In this document: piece by piece, positions 43,298-53,192 of the stretch
How the letters are laid out: each line of letters starts with the position of its first letter
Position numbering within the stretch: the first letter of the stretch is position 1
From: IMCC45349 sp047219225
GTDB taxonomy: Bacteria; Bacteroidota; Bacteroidia; Flavobacteriales; Flavobacteriaceae
DNA: 64,000 nt
Assembly (NCBI RefSeq): GCF_047219225.1
Contig: NZ_CP178208.1
Location: forward strand, 1,240,001 to 1,304,000
Reading direction: 5' to 3'
Made by a program: the position numbers and the translations under genes
The notes under the pieces: model-generated
Databases searched by the model: none
Told to the model about the DNA's origin: nothing
The model's input: the letters and a program-made list of their open reading frames with translations, nothing else

Positions 43298-43777
43298 ATG
43301 ATAGTCGGAAATAAAAAATCATTTGCTATTGAATTCACTCAATCAGAATCTGACCCGAAAATGGGATACGGAAAAGTGTGGATACAAAATGAATTTTACG
43401 GAACTAATAAAGACTTAATTTACTTAGACAGTTATCTGATTTCATTAATCAACGAATTAATCAACGAATTAATCAATGCAAAGAAAATTGACTTTGAATT
43501 TGAAAAACTGTCTGAATCAGAATTATTTGAACTTTTTGAAAACGAACTAAATCGATTTGACTATTTAATTAAAGGTTCAACATTTACAGATGATTTTACA
43601 GCTTATAGGTTTAACAAAAATGGAACAATCTTTTTAATTTGGAAAATGTGGAATAACAAAGAAATCTTGTTTTCTGACTTAAAAGATTATGGAACTAAAA
43701 TCAAATTCTGCAAAGTCAAAAAGGTGGAAATTGAAAATATAAAAGATAAACTATTAAAAAAAGCCACTCAAATTTGA
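43298..43777 (+). CDS. Hypothetical protein, possibly Imm42-like immunity family
   Basis: 159 aa from the ATG at 43298; a TTG at 43280 is less likely. Cytosolic, acidic. 'MIVGNKKSFAIEFTQ' followed by 'MGYGKVWIQNEFYG' recalls small immunity proteins (Imm42 type), but I cannot confirm this. Codons for LINE are repeated three times as 12-nt units at 43444-43479. There is no toxin gene nearby. The start is preceded by CGTTGTGCACTAC, a word like that before the orphan gene at 5120. Its stop codon is in a terminator stem. Confidence 0.6.
   Translation: MIVGNKKSFAIEFTQSESDPKMGYGKVWIQNEFYGTNKDLIYLDSYLISLINELINELINAKKIDFEFEKLSESELFELFENELNRFDYLIKGSTFTDDFTAYRFNKNGTIFLIWKMWNNKEILFSDLKDYGTKIKFCKVKKVEIENIKDKLLKKATQI
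43444..43479 (+). repeat. Three tandem 12-nt units in the orphan gene
   Basis: ATTAATCAACGA twice, then a third copy with ATTAATCAATGC. In-frame, adding INEL units; slippage would change length by four residues without frameshift. Confidence 0.8.
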
Positions 43778-43789
43778 GTGGCTTTTTTT
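43755..43789. terminator. Bidirectional intrinsic terminator
   Basis: A perfect palindrome: A-run, GCCACTCAAA, then TTTGAGTGGC, T-run. Serves convergent genes ending at 43777 (+) and 43810 (-). Confidence 0.85.
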
Positions 43790-43809
43790 AATATTTAGTA
43801 TTCTGAAAA

Positions 43810-44418
43810 CTACTTAGCTTCAGCGTAACGTCTTTCAATTTCATTCCAGTTAATTACTTTAAAGAAAGCATCGATATAATCTGGTCTTCTGTTTTGATAG
43901 TTTAAGTAATAAGCATGTTCCCAAACATCTAACCCTAAAATTGGAGTTCCACCACATGTTACTCCTGGCATTAATGGATTATCTTGATTTGGTGTAGAAC
44001 AAACCTCAACTTTTCCTCCTTTATGCACACACAACCAAGCCCATCCAGAACCAAACTGTGTTGCTGCTGCTTTACTAAAAGCTTCAATAAAAGCATCTTT
44101 AGATCCAAACTCAGCTTCAATAGCGTCTTTTAATTCACCAGAAAGGTAACCTCTATCTTCTGGATTCATTACATCCCAAAAAAGAGAGTGGTTATAAAAT
44201 CCTCCTCCATTATTTCTAACTCCTGCGTTAGACATATCAAGGTTAGTTAATATATCTTCTATATTTTTTCCTTCTAAATCAGTTCCTTCAATAGCTGCAT
44301 TTAATTTTGCAGTATATCCTGCATGATGCTTAGAATGGTGGATTTCCATTGTACGTGCATCAATATGAGGCTCTAAAGCATCATAAGCATATTTTAATTT
44401 TGGTAATTCAAAAGCCAT
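43810..44418 (-). CDS. sodA: Superoxide dismutase, Mn/Fe family (probably Mn type)
   Basis: 202 aa. Metal ligands in 'MEIHHSKHHAGY' (His), 'GGGFYNHSLFW' (His) and 'LDVWEHAYYL' (Asp and His). 'STPNQDNPLMPG' places Gln where Mn enzymes carry it, so Mn (or cambialistic) is more likely than Fe. It converts superoxide to oxygen and hydrogen peroxide. No signal peptide, cytosolic. It has a promoter box at 44454. Confidence 0.94.
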   Translation of the reverse strand: MAFELPKLKYAYDALEPHIDARTMEIHHSKHHAGYTAKLNAAIEGTDLEGKNIEDILTNLDMSNAGVRNNGGGFYNHSLFWDVMNPEDRGYLSGELKDAIEAEFGSKDAFIEAFSKAAATQFGSGWAWLCVHKGGKVEVCSTPNQDNPLMPGVTCGGTPILGLDVWEHAYYLNYQNRRPDYIDAFFKVINWNEIERRYAEAK

Positions 44419-44453
44419 AATATTTTGTTTTTGTGTTAATTTTTATTTTCAAC

Positions 44454-44461
44454 CAAATTTA
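44454..44461 (-). promoter_or_regulatory. Promoter -7 box for sod
   Basis: TAAATTTG on the minus strand matches TAnnTTTG, about 36 nt upstream of the start codon. Confidence 0.55.
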
Positions 44462-44531
44462 CAACAAAGGATTAAAATTTACCTAAATAAGTTATTAAGT
44501 TTCCTTATTTTGGTATAAAAATTTTCTTTAA

Positions 44532-47500
44532 TTGAATTCTTCAACTTTTAATATTTACAATGCTTCTGCTGGAAGTGGTAAAACATTTACGCTTGTAAAA
44601 GAGTATTTAAAAATATTATTTAGCTCAAACCTTAAAGAGCCTCATAAACATATTCTGGCAATTACATTTACAAATAAAGCCGTAAATGAAATGAAAGAAC
44701 GTATTATTAATACGTTAATAGAATTTTCTAATTCTGATATTTTACAAGAAGACAATGCTATGTTTAGTCTTATTTGTAATGAATTAAATTTTAGCCCAGA
44801 AAAAGTACATAGCAAGTCTATAAAGCTACTTGACACGATTCTGCATAATTATGCAGCCTTTGATGTATCGACCATTGATAAATTTACACAACGACTTATA
44901 AGAACTTTTGCATACGACTTAAAGCTTCCAATGAATTTTGAAGTAGAACTTGATACCGAAGAACTACTCAATAAAGCTGTAGAAAATTTAATAGCAAAAG
45001 CAGGTGAAAACAAAGAATTAACTTCCTTGTTAATTGAGTTTGCATTAGAAAAAGCTGATGATGACAAAAGCTGGGACATTGCCTACGATTTAAAAAAGAT
45101 AGCATCGTTATTAATTACAGAAAAGGATATTCCTTATATAGAGCAATTATCTAAAAACACCTTAGACGATTTTAAATCATTTAAAAATCAAGTGCCTAAA
45201 GACATTACTGAAAAAGAAAATTACTTGATAGAAACATCAAACAGTACTTTAGAATTTATAGCATCTTGTGGACTAGAGTTTGATGACTTTAACCGTGGTT
45301 TTCTTCCAAAGTATTTTCAAAAATTAGCTCAGAAAAATTTTAATGAAAAATACGACGCAAAATGGCAAGAGGACTTAGAGAGTAAAACGCTTTACCCTAA
45401 AAGAGTATCAAACGACATAGCTCAAACCATCGAGAATATTCAGCCTCAATTAGCTGATACGTTTTATAAAACAAAAGCAGCTGTTTACGAATTACGCTTT
45501 TTAAAAAATCTTTATAAAAACATCACACCTTTATCGGTAATTAGTTTAATAAACGTAGAGCTTAACACACTTAAAGAGGAGCAAAATCTTTTAATGATTT
45601 CTGAGTTTAACACCATTATTAGTAACGAAATTAAAAACCAACCTGCTCCTTTTATTTACGAACGTATTGGTGAAAAATTCAAGCATTATTTTATTGATGA
45701 ATTTCAAGATACTTCCATTTTGCAGTGGCAAAATTTAATCCCTTTACTACAAAACACATTGTCTGGCGAAAATGGCAGTGTGATGCTAGTTGGAGATGCA
45801 AAACAAGCTATTTATAGGTGGAGAGGTGGAGAGGCTAACCAATTTATAGATTTATTCAACCATAAATCGCCATTTTTTGTAAAAGGAAATGTTTACAATC
45901 TTCCTTCAAACTTCAGAAGTTTTAAAGAAATTATAAGCTTTAACAATAGCTTATTTAAACATATTGCCTCTCTTATATTTAGTAAAGAAGACTACCAAAA
46001 TTTGTATTTGGAAGCAAGTCAAAACACATCACTAAACTTTGAAGGCTATGTAAATCTTAGCTTTTTAGAACCCTCAAAAGAAGTACATCGTGATGAACTG
46101 TTCCCAGAAAAAGTACTTAACATAATACAAGAGAGTATTACAAACGGTTTTAGCTTGAGCGACATTTGTGTAATTACACGAAAGAAGAAAGAAGGTGTCC
46201 TAATTGCTGAGTTTTTAAACGATAATGGTGTCGATATTATTTCTTCTGAAACTTTGTTGCTAGAGAAATCGCCAGAGGTTAATTTAATAATAAACACACT
46301 ATCTTTTATTTTAAATCAAAATAATTTAGAAGCAAAATTCAACATTCTAAATTACATCTATAATCGTGAAGAACAGATTAATGAAGCACATATATTTTAC
46401 AAAGCTTTTATTGATTTACCTATAGATCATTTCTTTGAAGAATTAAAGACAAAAAATATTTTCTTTGACTATAAAAACTCGCTTCAACTACCTATTTATG
46501 AATTGACAGAAAGCATTGTTTCTGGATTTAATCTTGTAAATACATCAAATGCTTATGTTCAATTTTTTCTAGATTTCGTTTTTGATTATAGTCAAAAATA
46601 CACCTCTAATATTTCACATTTTATAGAATATTATAACTCAAAAAAGTCATCACTTAGCGTGGTTTCTCCCGAAGGAAAAAATGCTGTTCAAATAATGACT
46701 GTTCATAAATCGAAAGGGCTTGAGTTTCCAATCGTAATTTTCCCTTATGCCGATTTAAATATCTATAAAGAAATTGAACCTAAAGAATGGTTTCCTTTAA
46801 ATAATGAAAAGTATAGTCCTTTTACTCACTCCCTTTTAAATTACTCTAAAGATTTTGAAAATTATGGCGACATAGGAACGGAAATTTATACCAACCACCA
46901 AGCCGAATTAGAGTTAGACAATATTAATTTGTTATATGTTGCGTTAACCCGTGCTGTCGAACAATTACATATAGTTAGTTCCAAACAATTAGACAAAAAA
47001 GGGGATGAAAACTTGAAAAACTATTCTGGACTTTTTATAAACTTTTTAAAAGAAAAAGAACTTTGGGATGACAAAAAATTAATTTATGAATTTGGAAACC
47101 CTAAAAAAGAAGTAAATAATCCAATTGAAAAACCAAGTACTAAAGAACAATCAAAATTTATATCCTCAACTAGAAAAGACAAACATATAAACATAGTAAC
47201 GAGCTCAGGATATTTGTGGGATACTGCACAAAAAACAGCTATAGAAAAAGGAAATCTAATTCATTTATTAATGTCAAAAATAAATAGTGAAATAGATATA
47301 GACTCAAGCTTAAATTCTTTATTCAATTCTGGTACAATTAATAAAAACCAAATAGACGAGTTAAAACAAATCGCACTACAAATAGTAACTAACGATAAGC
47401 TAAAAAAATATTACAGTTCAGACAATACCACATACAACGAAAGAGACATAATAACCCATTCTGGTGAAGTTTTACGTCCAGATAGGTTAGTTATATTACC

Positions 47501-47663
47501 AAACAACAAAGCTGTTATTCTAGATTATAAAACAGGTAAACTTGACGACAAACACATGCAACAACTTGAATATTACAAAACAATTGTTGAACAAATAGGG
47601 TTTAAAGTCGAAAAAAAAATATTGATATACATTAATGATTCTATTGAAATAAAAGAATTTTAA
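44532..47663 (+). CDS. AddA/RecB-like UvrD-family helicase-nuclease
   Basis: 1043 aa. It starts with TTG; Walker A (ASAGSGKT) begins at about residue 11, so no later start is possible. SF1 helicase motifs follow: 'YFIDEFQDTS', 'MLVGDAKQAIYRWRGGE', 'VHKSKGLEFPIVIF' and 'NLLYVALTRA'. A C-terminal PD-(D/E)XK nuclease segment is seen in 'AVILDYKTGKLDDKHMQQLEYY'. With the partner at 50439 it should form an AddAB-type complex that resects double-strand DNA ends for recombination. kbl and ompA lie between the two subunits. Confidence 0.9.
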   Translation: MNSSTFNIYNASAGSGKTFTLVKEYLKILFSSNLKEPHKHILAITFTNKAVNEMKERIINTLIEFSNSDILQEDNAMFSLICNELNFSPEKVHSKSIKLLDTILHNYAAFDVSTIDKFTQRLIRTFAYDLKLPMNFEVELDTEELLNKAVENLIAKAGENKELTSLLIEFALEKADDDKSWDIAYDLKKIASLLITEKDIPYIEQLSKNTLDDFKSFKNQVPKDITEKENYLIETSNSTLEFIASCGLEFDDFNRGFLPKYFQKLAQKNFNEKYDAKWQEDLESKTLYPKRVSNDIAQTIENIQPQLADTFYKTKAAVYELRFLKNLYKNITPLSVISLINVELNTLKEEQNLLMISEFNTIISNEIKNQPAPFIYERIGEKFKHYFIDEFQDTSILQWQNLIPLLQNTLSGENGSVMLVGDAKQAIYRWRGGEANQFIDLFNHKSPFFVKGNVYNLPSNFRSFKEIISFNNSLFKHIASLIFSKEDYQNLYLEASQNTSLNFEGYVNLSFLEPSKEVHRDELFPEKVLNIIQESITNGFSLSDICVITRKKKEGVLIAEFLNDNGVDIISSETLLLEKSPEVNLIINTLSFILNQNNLEAKFNILNYIYNREEQINEAHIFYKAFIDLPIDHFFEELKTKNIFFDYKNSLQLPIYELTESIVSGFNLVNTSNAYVQFFLDFVFDYSQKYTSNISHFIEYYNSKKSSLSVVSPEGKNAVQIMTVHKSKGLEFPIVIFPYADLNIYKEIEPKEWFPLNNEKYSPFTHSLLNYSKDFENYGDIGTEIYTNHQAELELDNINLLYVALTRAVEQLHIVSSKQLDKKGDENLKNYSGLFINFLKEKELWDDKKLIYEFGNPKKEVNNPIEKPSTKEQSKFISSTRKDKHINIVTSSGYLWDTAQKTAIEKGNLIHLLMSKINSEIDIDSSLNSLFNSGTINKNQIDELKQIALQIVTNDKLKKYYSSDNTTYNERDIITHSGEVLRPDRLVILPNNKAVILDYKTGKLDDKHMQQLEYYKTIVEQIGFKVEKKILIYINDSIEIKEF

Positions 47664-47668
47664 CTTTG
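47661..47668 (+). promoter_or_regulatory. Promoter -7 box for kbl, overlapping the addA-like stop codon
   Basis: TAACTTTG matches TAnnTTTG and includes the TAA stop of the helicase gene. The kbl ATG is 13 nt further, so the leader is about 9 nt. Confidence 0.5.
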
Positions 47669-47681
47669 CAAAAAAAACATC

Positions 47682-48875
47682 ATGTACGGAAACATAAAAA
47701 ACTATCTACAAGAAGAACTACAAGACATTAAAAACAATGGTCTATATAAAGAAGAACGTATTATAACGTCTTCTCAAGGAGCAGAAATAACTTTAAATAC
47801 AGGAGAAACTGTACTAAATTTTTGTGCAAACAACTATTTAGGACTATCATCTCACCCTGAAGTTATTCAAGCAGCTAAAGATACTATGGATACTCATGGT
47901 TTTGGCATGTCTTCAGTACGTTTTATTTGTGGAACACAAGATATTCATAAAGATTTAGAGCAAAAGATTGCAGATTTTTATCAAACTGAAGACACCATTC
48001 TTTACGCTGCTGCTTTTGACGCCAATGGAGGTGTTTTTGAGCCATTACTTACAAAAGACGATGCTATCATTTCAGACTCACTAAATCATGCGTCGATTAT
48101 TGATGGTGTTAGGTTGTGTAAAGCAGCAAGATATCGTTATCAAAATAATGATATGGCTGACTTAGAAAAACAATTGCAAGATGCTAATGCTAATGGTGCT
48201 CGTTTTAAAATTATAGTAACTGATGGTGTGTTTTCAATGGATGGCTTAGTAGCTCCATTAGACGAAATTTGTGATTTAGCAGATAAATATGATGCATTGG
48301 TAATGATAGATGAATGTCATGCAGCTGGATTTATAGGCGAAACAGGAAGAGGAACACTTGAAGAAAAAGGAGTCTTAGATAGAATAGATATTATTACCGG
48401 AACGCTTGGTAAAGCATTAGGTGGCGCAATGGGAGGATATACAACTGGAAAAAAAGAAATTATTGATATGCTTCGCCAACGCTCAAGACCTTATTTATTT
48501 TCTAACTCTTTAGCTCCTGCAATAGTTGGTGCATCTATTAAGGTGTTTGATATTTTATCTAACGACACCTCTTTAAGAGATAAATTAGAATGGAACACAA
48601 ACTATTTCAAAAAAGGGATGAAAAATGCTGGTTTTGACATTATAGATGGTGATTCAGCAATTGTACCAGTAATGCTATACGATGCAAAATTATCTCAAAC
48701 AATGGCTAACATGTTATTAGAAGAAGGAATTTATGTTATAGGCTTCTTCTTTCCTGTAGTTCCTAAAGAGAAGGCAAGAATTAGAGTACAACTATCAGCA
48801 GCTCACGAAAAAGAGCATTTAGACAAGGCTGTTTCAGCTTTTATCAAGGTAGGAAAGCAATTAGAAATCATTTAA
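47682..48875 (+). CDS. kbl: Glycine C-acetyltransferase (2-amino-3-ketobutyrate CoA ligase)
   Basis: 397 aa, standard length. PLP-dependent alpha-oxoamine synthase family: 'FCANNYLGLSSHPEVIQAAK', 'SDSLNHASIIDGVRL', 'VMIDECHAAGFIGETGRGT', and the PLP lysine in 'ITGTLGKALGGAMGG'. It cleaves 2-amino-3-ketobutyrate with CoA to glycine and acetyl-CoA in threonine breakdown. The threonine dehydrogenase partner is not in the window. Confidence 0.95.
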   Translation: MYGNIKNYLQEELQDIKNNGLYKEERIITSSQGAEITLNTGETVLNFCANNYLGLSSHPEVIQAAKDTMDTHGFGMSSVRFICGTQDIHKDLEQKIADFYQTEDTILYAAAFDANGGVFEPLLTKDDAIISDSLNHASIIDGVRLCKAARYRYQNNDMADLEKQLQDANANGARFKIIVTDGVFSMDGLVAPLDEICDLADKYDALVMIDECHAAGFIGETGRGTLEEKGVLDRIDIITGTLGKALGGAMGGYTTGKKEIIDMLRQRSRPYLFSNSLAPAIVGASIKVFDILSNDTSLRDKLEWNTNYFKKGMKNAGFDIIDGDSAIVPVMLYDAKLSQTMANMLLEEGIYVIGFFFPVVPKEKARIRVQLSAAHEKEHLDKAVSAFIKVGKQLEII

Positions 48876-48923
48876 AATCCTTATAAACACTCGTGTTTTA
48901 ATAGAAAAACCATGATATTTTTC

Positions 48924-48931
48924 TATATTTG
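48924..48931 (+). promoter_or_regulatory. Promoter -7 box for the OmpA-like porin
   Basis: TATATTTG matches TAnnTTTG. The 5' leader would be about 65 nt, AT-rich. Confidence 0.6.
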
Positions 48932-49000
48932 TCTTTGTTAATAACATTTAACAACTTACTTTTGCTTACAATTAACACTTAAAAATTAAATTTTTTGAAT

Positions 49001-50371
49001 ATGAAAAATCTTAGCAGATTAATGTTCGCAATGTTACTAGTACTTGGTTTTAGTAACGTAAATGCGCAAGACGACAATAATCCTTGGCAATTTAGCATTG
49101 GGGTTAATGCCGTTGATTTTTACCCTACTGGTGAAAATGTTCCTTTAGGAGATTACTTTGACGAGTATTTTAACTTAGACGATCATTACAACATTTTACC
49201 TTCAGTGTCAATCATTTCTGTTTCTAAATACATGGGAGATAATTTCTCTTTTGGAATTACAGGATCGGTTAACAAGTTAGACAGTTATGGAGACAGTGAA
49301 CTTGACGATTTATCTTACTATGGTTTAGATGGTATCGTAAAATATAGTTTTTCTGATCTTTTAAACTCTAAAAAACTTGAGCCTTATTTAGGTGCAGGTG
49401 GTGGTTACTCTTGGGTTGACAAGATTGGTGCAGGTACTTTAAATGGTACTTTAGGATTAAACTACTGGTTTGATGACCATATTGGTATAACTGCTCAATC
49501 AACTTATAAGCACTCATTTGAGGATTACTTAGCTAAGCATTTCCAACATTCAGTTGGTATTTCTTTCAAATTTGGAGGAAAAGATACTGATGGTGATGGT
49601 GTTTATGATAAAAATGATGCTTGTCCAGAAGTACCTGGTTTAGAAGCTTTCAAAGGTTGTCCTGATACTGATGGTGATGGAATCGAAGATGCTAAAGATG
49701 ATTGTCCAGATGTTGCTGGTTTAGCTGAATACAACGGTTGTCCTGATACTGATGGCGATGGTGTTTCTGACAATAAAGATAACTGTCCTAATGTTGCTGG
49801 CTTAGCTGCTTTAGCTGGATGTCCAGATGCTGATAACGATGGTGTTACTGATGGTGATGACAAGTGTGTTAACGAAGCTGGTCCAGCTGCTAACAACGGT
49901 TGTCCTTGGCCTGATACTGATGGTGATGGTGTTTTAGATAAAGACGATCAATGTCCTAATGAAGCTGGTACTGTTGCTAACAACGGTTGTCCAGAAGTTG
50001 TATTACCAACTCCTGAAGTTCAAAATCAATTAACTGAGTACGCAAGAACTATTAACTTTAACTCTGGAAAGTCTTCTTTTAAAGCAGGTACTGAGCCAAC
50101 GTTACAAGCTATTGCTGCAATATTAAAAGAATATCCTAAAGCTAACTTTAGAATTGAAGGGCATACTGACAGTGTTGGTAGCAAGTCTTTAAACCAAAGA
50201 TTATCTGACTCTAGAGCTAACGCTGTTATGGATTACTTAGTAAACAACGGAATTCCTGCTGCAAGATTAACTGCTGCTGGATACGGTGAAGATAATCCTA
50301 TCGAAAACAACAACACAAGAGCTGGTAGAGCTGCAAACAGACGTGTTGAAGTAAAATTAGTAAAAGAATAA
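49001..50371 (+). CDS. OmpA-family outer-membrane protein with thrombospondin type 3 repeats
   Basis: 456 aa from the ATG at 49001 (a TTG two codons upstream is less likely). Signal peptide ends in 'NVNAQ'. A beta-barrel-like region (to about 190) is followed by five or so calcium-binding TSP3 repeats with DTDGDGV and DxCPN units (about 195-330). The OmpA peptidoglycan-binding domain follows ('INFNSGKSSF', 'RIEGHTDSVGSKSLNQRLS'). It anchors the outer membrane to the wall and is usually abundant. A perfect terminator follows. Confidence 0.94.
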   Translation: MKNLSRLMFAMLLVLGFSNVNAQDDNNPWQFSIGVNAVDFYPTGENVPLGDYFDEYFNLDDHYNILPSVSIISVSKYMGDNFSFGITGSVNKLDSYGDSELDDLSYYGLDGIVKYSFSDLLNSKKLEPYLGAGGGYSWVDKIGAGTLNGTLGLNYWFDDHIGITAQSTYKHSFEDYLAKHFQHSVGISFKFGGKDTDGDGVYDKNDACPEVPGLEAFKGCPDTDGDGIEDAKDDCPDVAGLAEYNGCPDTDGDGVSDNKDNCPNVAGLAALAGCPDADNDGVTDGDDKCVNEAGPAANNGCPWPDTDGDGVLDKDDQCPNEAGTVANNGCPEVVLPTPEVQNQLTEYARTINFNSGKSSFKAGTEPTLQAIAAILKEYPKANFRIEGHTDSVGSKSLNQRLSDSRANAVMDYLVNNGIPAARLTAAGYGEDNPIENNNTRAGRAANRRVEVKLVKE

Positions 50372-50394
50372 ACTTACTGTTTTATATAAATATT

Positions 50395-50426
50395 AAAAAA
50401 CGCTTCTCAATTGAGAAGCGTTTTTT
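50395..50426. terminator. Strong intrinsic terminator after ompA
   Basis: A perfect inverted repeat: AAAAAACGCTTCTCAA followed by its complement TTGAGAAGCGTTTTTT. Confidence 0.9.
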
Positions 50427-50438
50427 ATTTTTATACTT

Positions 50439-53192
50439 ATGACAAGTTTTATATACGATGTATTAGAAGACCTAAAAAAAAACAATGTTGATTTTTCTAA
50501 ATTAACGATAATACTTCCTAGCAAAAGAGCAGGAACATTTTTAAAGCATGAACTTAAAAACATTGTATCTAAGACTAATTTCAGCCCTATAATTTTAAGT
50601 ATCGAAGAATTTGTTGAGGAACTTTCACACTTAAAGCAAATAAACAATATAGAACTTTTATTTGAATTTTATAAAACCTATACCTCTCTAACAAAAAAAG
50701 AACAAATAGAGCCTTTTGATTCGTTCTCAAAATGGGCACAAATTCTTATCCAGGATTTTAACGAGATTGACCGTTACTTAATATCACAAAAACAAATATT
50801 TAGCTATTTAGGTGCCATTCAAGAACTTAATCATTGGTCACTTGAAAACACTAAAACAGAATTAATTCAAAACTATTTAAGTTTTTGGAACAAACTTGAA
50901 GAATATTATACTACACTTACTAACCTCCTTTTAAAAAAAGGTGTTGCATACCAAGGGCTCATATATAGAGAAGCTGTAGAGAATTTAGAAAGCTACATAC
51001 AGACAAATACTTCCAAACAGCATGTTTTTATTGGATTTAATGCTCTAAATGCTTCAGAAGAAATTATTATACAAGAACTTTTACACAGTGGTTTAGCTAA
51101 AATTTATTGGGATGCAGACTCACAATTTATTTCTTCTAGCAATCATGATGCAGGGTTATTTATAAGGCAACATAAAACCAAATGGAAATATTTTGAAAAA
51201 AACCACTTTTCTTGGCTTACAAATCATTATTCTAAAAAAAAGAATATTACAACTGTTGGTGTTCCCAAAAACATTGGACAAGTAAAATACATAGGCGAAC
51301 TAGTACAAAGACTTCAATCAAATTCAAATATTGAAAACACTGCTATCGTTTTAGGAAATGAAAGTCTATTGATCCCACTGCTAAATTCTATACCAAGCAA
51401 TATAAACGCTTTAAACATTACAATGGGATTTCCGTTAAAGGATGTACCACTTTCTACTTTATTTGAAGAATTATTTGCGCTTCATAAACATGCAAAGAAG
51501 AGTTTTTATTTTAAAGAAGTAACCTCTGTCCTATCTAATGAATTTTTAAGACCTCTATTTATATACGATGATATAGATTATGCTCAAAAGGTCATTGATA
51601 ATATTAACACTAGAAATATAATTTATTTTTCTAAAAATGAACTTTTAAAGCTTACTGATAATAAGATTTCATTAATCTCATTTTTATTTAGTGATTGGAA
51701 GAATTCGCCTAAAACTACTATTGATAATTGTATAAGTTTAATTTTAAAACTAAAACATTTCTATAGTCAAGAAAAAGACGAGAACCTTTTACCTTTAGAA
51801 TATTTATTTAGGTTTTTTGAGGTTTTCAATACATTAAAAACATTAAATTCAAAATATAATTATATAGATAATATACAGTCATTATTTACCCTTTATAAAG
51901 AAGTTCTAAGTAGCGAAACGCTAGACTTTAAAGGAGAACCTTTAAATGGACTTCAAATAATGGGAATGCTAGAATCTAGGGTTTTAGATTTTGAAACTGT
52001 AATTATTTCATCTGTTAACGAAGGTATATTACCATCAGGAAAAACTAATAATTCATTTATTCCTTTTGATGTAAAGCTGGAGAATGGCTTGCCTACATAT
52101 AAAGATAAAGATGCTGTTTACACCTATCATTTTTACAGATTAATACAGCGTGCAAAAAATGTATACATTATATATAATACAGAAACAGATGCACTTAAAG
52201 GTGGGGAAAAAAGCAGGTTTATTAGACAGTTAGAAGTTGAAAATTTTCATGAAATTAAACATAAAATAATTGTTCCTAAAACACCTCGAATAAAGCAAAA
52301 TAATACATCTGTAAAAAAGGATACTTCAGTAATAAATAAACTAACTGAAATTGCCACAAAAGGATTTTCTCCTTCATCATTATCAACATACATTAGAAAT
52401 CCGTTAGATTTTTATTTACAAAAAGTATTAGGAATAAAAGAACAAGATGATATTGAAGAAACCATTGCTGCTAATACACTTGGAACTGTTGTTCACAACA
52501 CATTAGAAGAATTCTACAAACCCTTTGTTGGTCATTTTCTTAATATAGATAAGCTAAAACAACTTAAGCCTTTAATTGATAAAACAGTTTTAAAACACTT
52601 TAACGACGTATACCATGAAGGAGAGATTAGCAAGGGTAAAAACCTCATCATTTTTGAAATTGCAAAGCGCTATGTTCAAAACTTTATTGATTTCGAAATT
52701 AACACTATAAAGCAAGGTAATAATATTAAACTACAAGCTGTAGAAACCAAAAATGAAGCAAAATTAATCATTCCTAAACTAGATGTTGAAGTAAAACTAA
52801 ATGGGACTGTAGATAGAATTGATGAATACAATGGTGTTTTAAGAATTATAGATTACAAAACAGGTAAAGTAGAAAAATCAAAAGTAGAAATAGTAGATTG
52901 GGAAGATTTAACAACCGATTATACCAAATACAGTAAAAGTTTTCAAATACTCATGTATGCATACATGCTTAATCAAAAAAAACAATTTACCTCAGGAGTT
53001 GAAGCAGGAATTATCTCCTTTAAAAATATGAAAGAAGGATTTTTAAAATTTTCTAAAAAACCATCTTTAAATAGTAGGCAAAAAGACACATTGATAAATG
53101 AAGAAACCTTAAAAAACTTTGAAGTAGAATTGATTAAATTAATTACTGAAATCTTCAATCCTGAAATTGACTTTATAGAAAAAGATGTATGA
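50439..53192 (+). CDS. AddB-like PD-(D/E)XK nuclease, partner of the AddA-like helicase
   Basis: 917 aa. The N-terminus 'LTIILPSKRAGTFLKHEL' is the inactivated helicase-like start of AddB proteins. The C-terminal nuclease domain shows 'STYIRNPLDFYLQKVLG', 'LGTVVHNTLEEFY' and 'LRIIDYKTGKVEK', followed by a QILMY motif typical of RecB-type nucleases. It should pair with the helicase encoded at 44532 for DNA end processing. It begins 13 nt after the ompA terminator and its stop overlaps the next gene by 4 nt. Confidence 0.88.
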   Translation: MTSFIYDVLEDLKKNNVDFSKLTIILPSKRAGTFLKHELKNIVSKTNFSPIILSIEEFVEELSHLKQINNIELLFEFYKTYTSLTKKEQIEPFDSFSKWAQILIQDFNEIDRYLISQKQIFSYLGAIQELNHWSLENTKTELIQNYLSFWNKLEEYYTTLTNLLLKKGVAYQGLIYREAVENLESYIQTNTSKQHVFIGFNALNASEEIIIQELLHSGLAKIYWDADSQFISSSNHDAGLFIRQHKTKWKYFEKNHFSWLTNHYSKKKNITTVGVPKNIGQVKYIGELVQRLQSNSNIENTAIVLGNESLLIPLLNSIPSNINALNITMGFPLKDVPLSTLFEELFALHKHAKKSFYFKEVTSVLSNEFLRPLFIYDDIDYAQKVIDNINTRNIIYFSKNELLKLTDNKISLISFLFSDWKNSPKTTIDNCISLILKLKHFYSQEKDENLLPLEYLFRFFEVFNTLKTLNSKYNYIDNIQSLFTLYKEVLSSETLDFKGEPLNGLQIMGMLESRVLDFETVIISSVNEGILPSGKTNNSFIPFDVKLENGLPTYKDKDAVYTYHFYRLIQRAKNVYIIYNTETDALKGGEKSRFIRQLEVENFHEIKHKIIVPKTPRIKQNNTSVKKDTSVINKLTEIATKGFSPSSLSTYIRNPLDFYLQKVLGIKEQDDIEETIAANTLGTVVHNTLEEFYKPFVGHFLNIDKLKQLKPLIDKTVLKHFNDVYHEGEISKGKNLIIFEIAKRYVQNFIDFEINTIKQGNNIKLQAVETKNEAKLIIPKLDVEVKLNGTVDRIDEYNGVLRIIDYKTGKVEKSKVEIVDWEDLTTDYTKYSKSFQILMYAYMLNQKKQFTSGVEAGIISFKNMKEGFLKFSKKPSLNSRQKDTLINEETLKNFEVELIKLITEIFNPEIDFIEKDV

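Noticed and set aside
49590..49990. Short repeats that look like a repeat array
   Set aside because: They are in-frame TSP3 calcium-binding repeats of the OmpA-like protein, not CRISPR.
44532..53192. Phage-defence helicase/nuclease system
   Set aside because: The two proteins match housekeeping AddAB-type repair enzymes, and the genes between are metabolic and structural.
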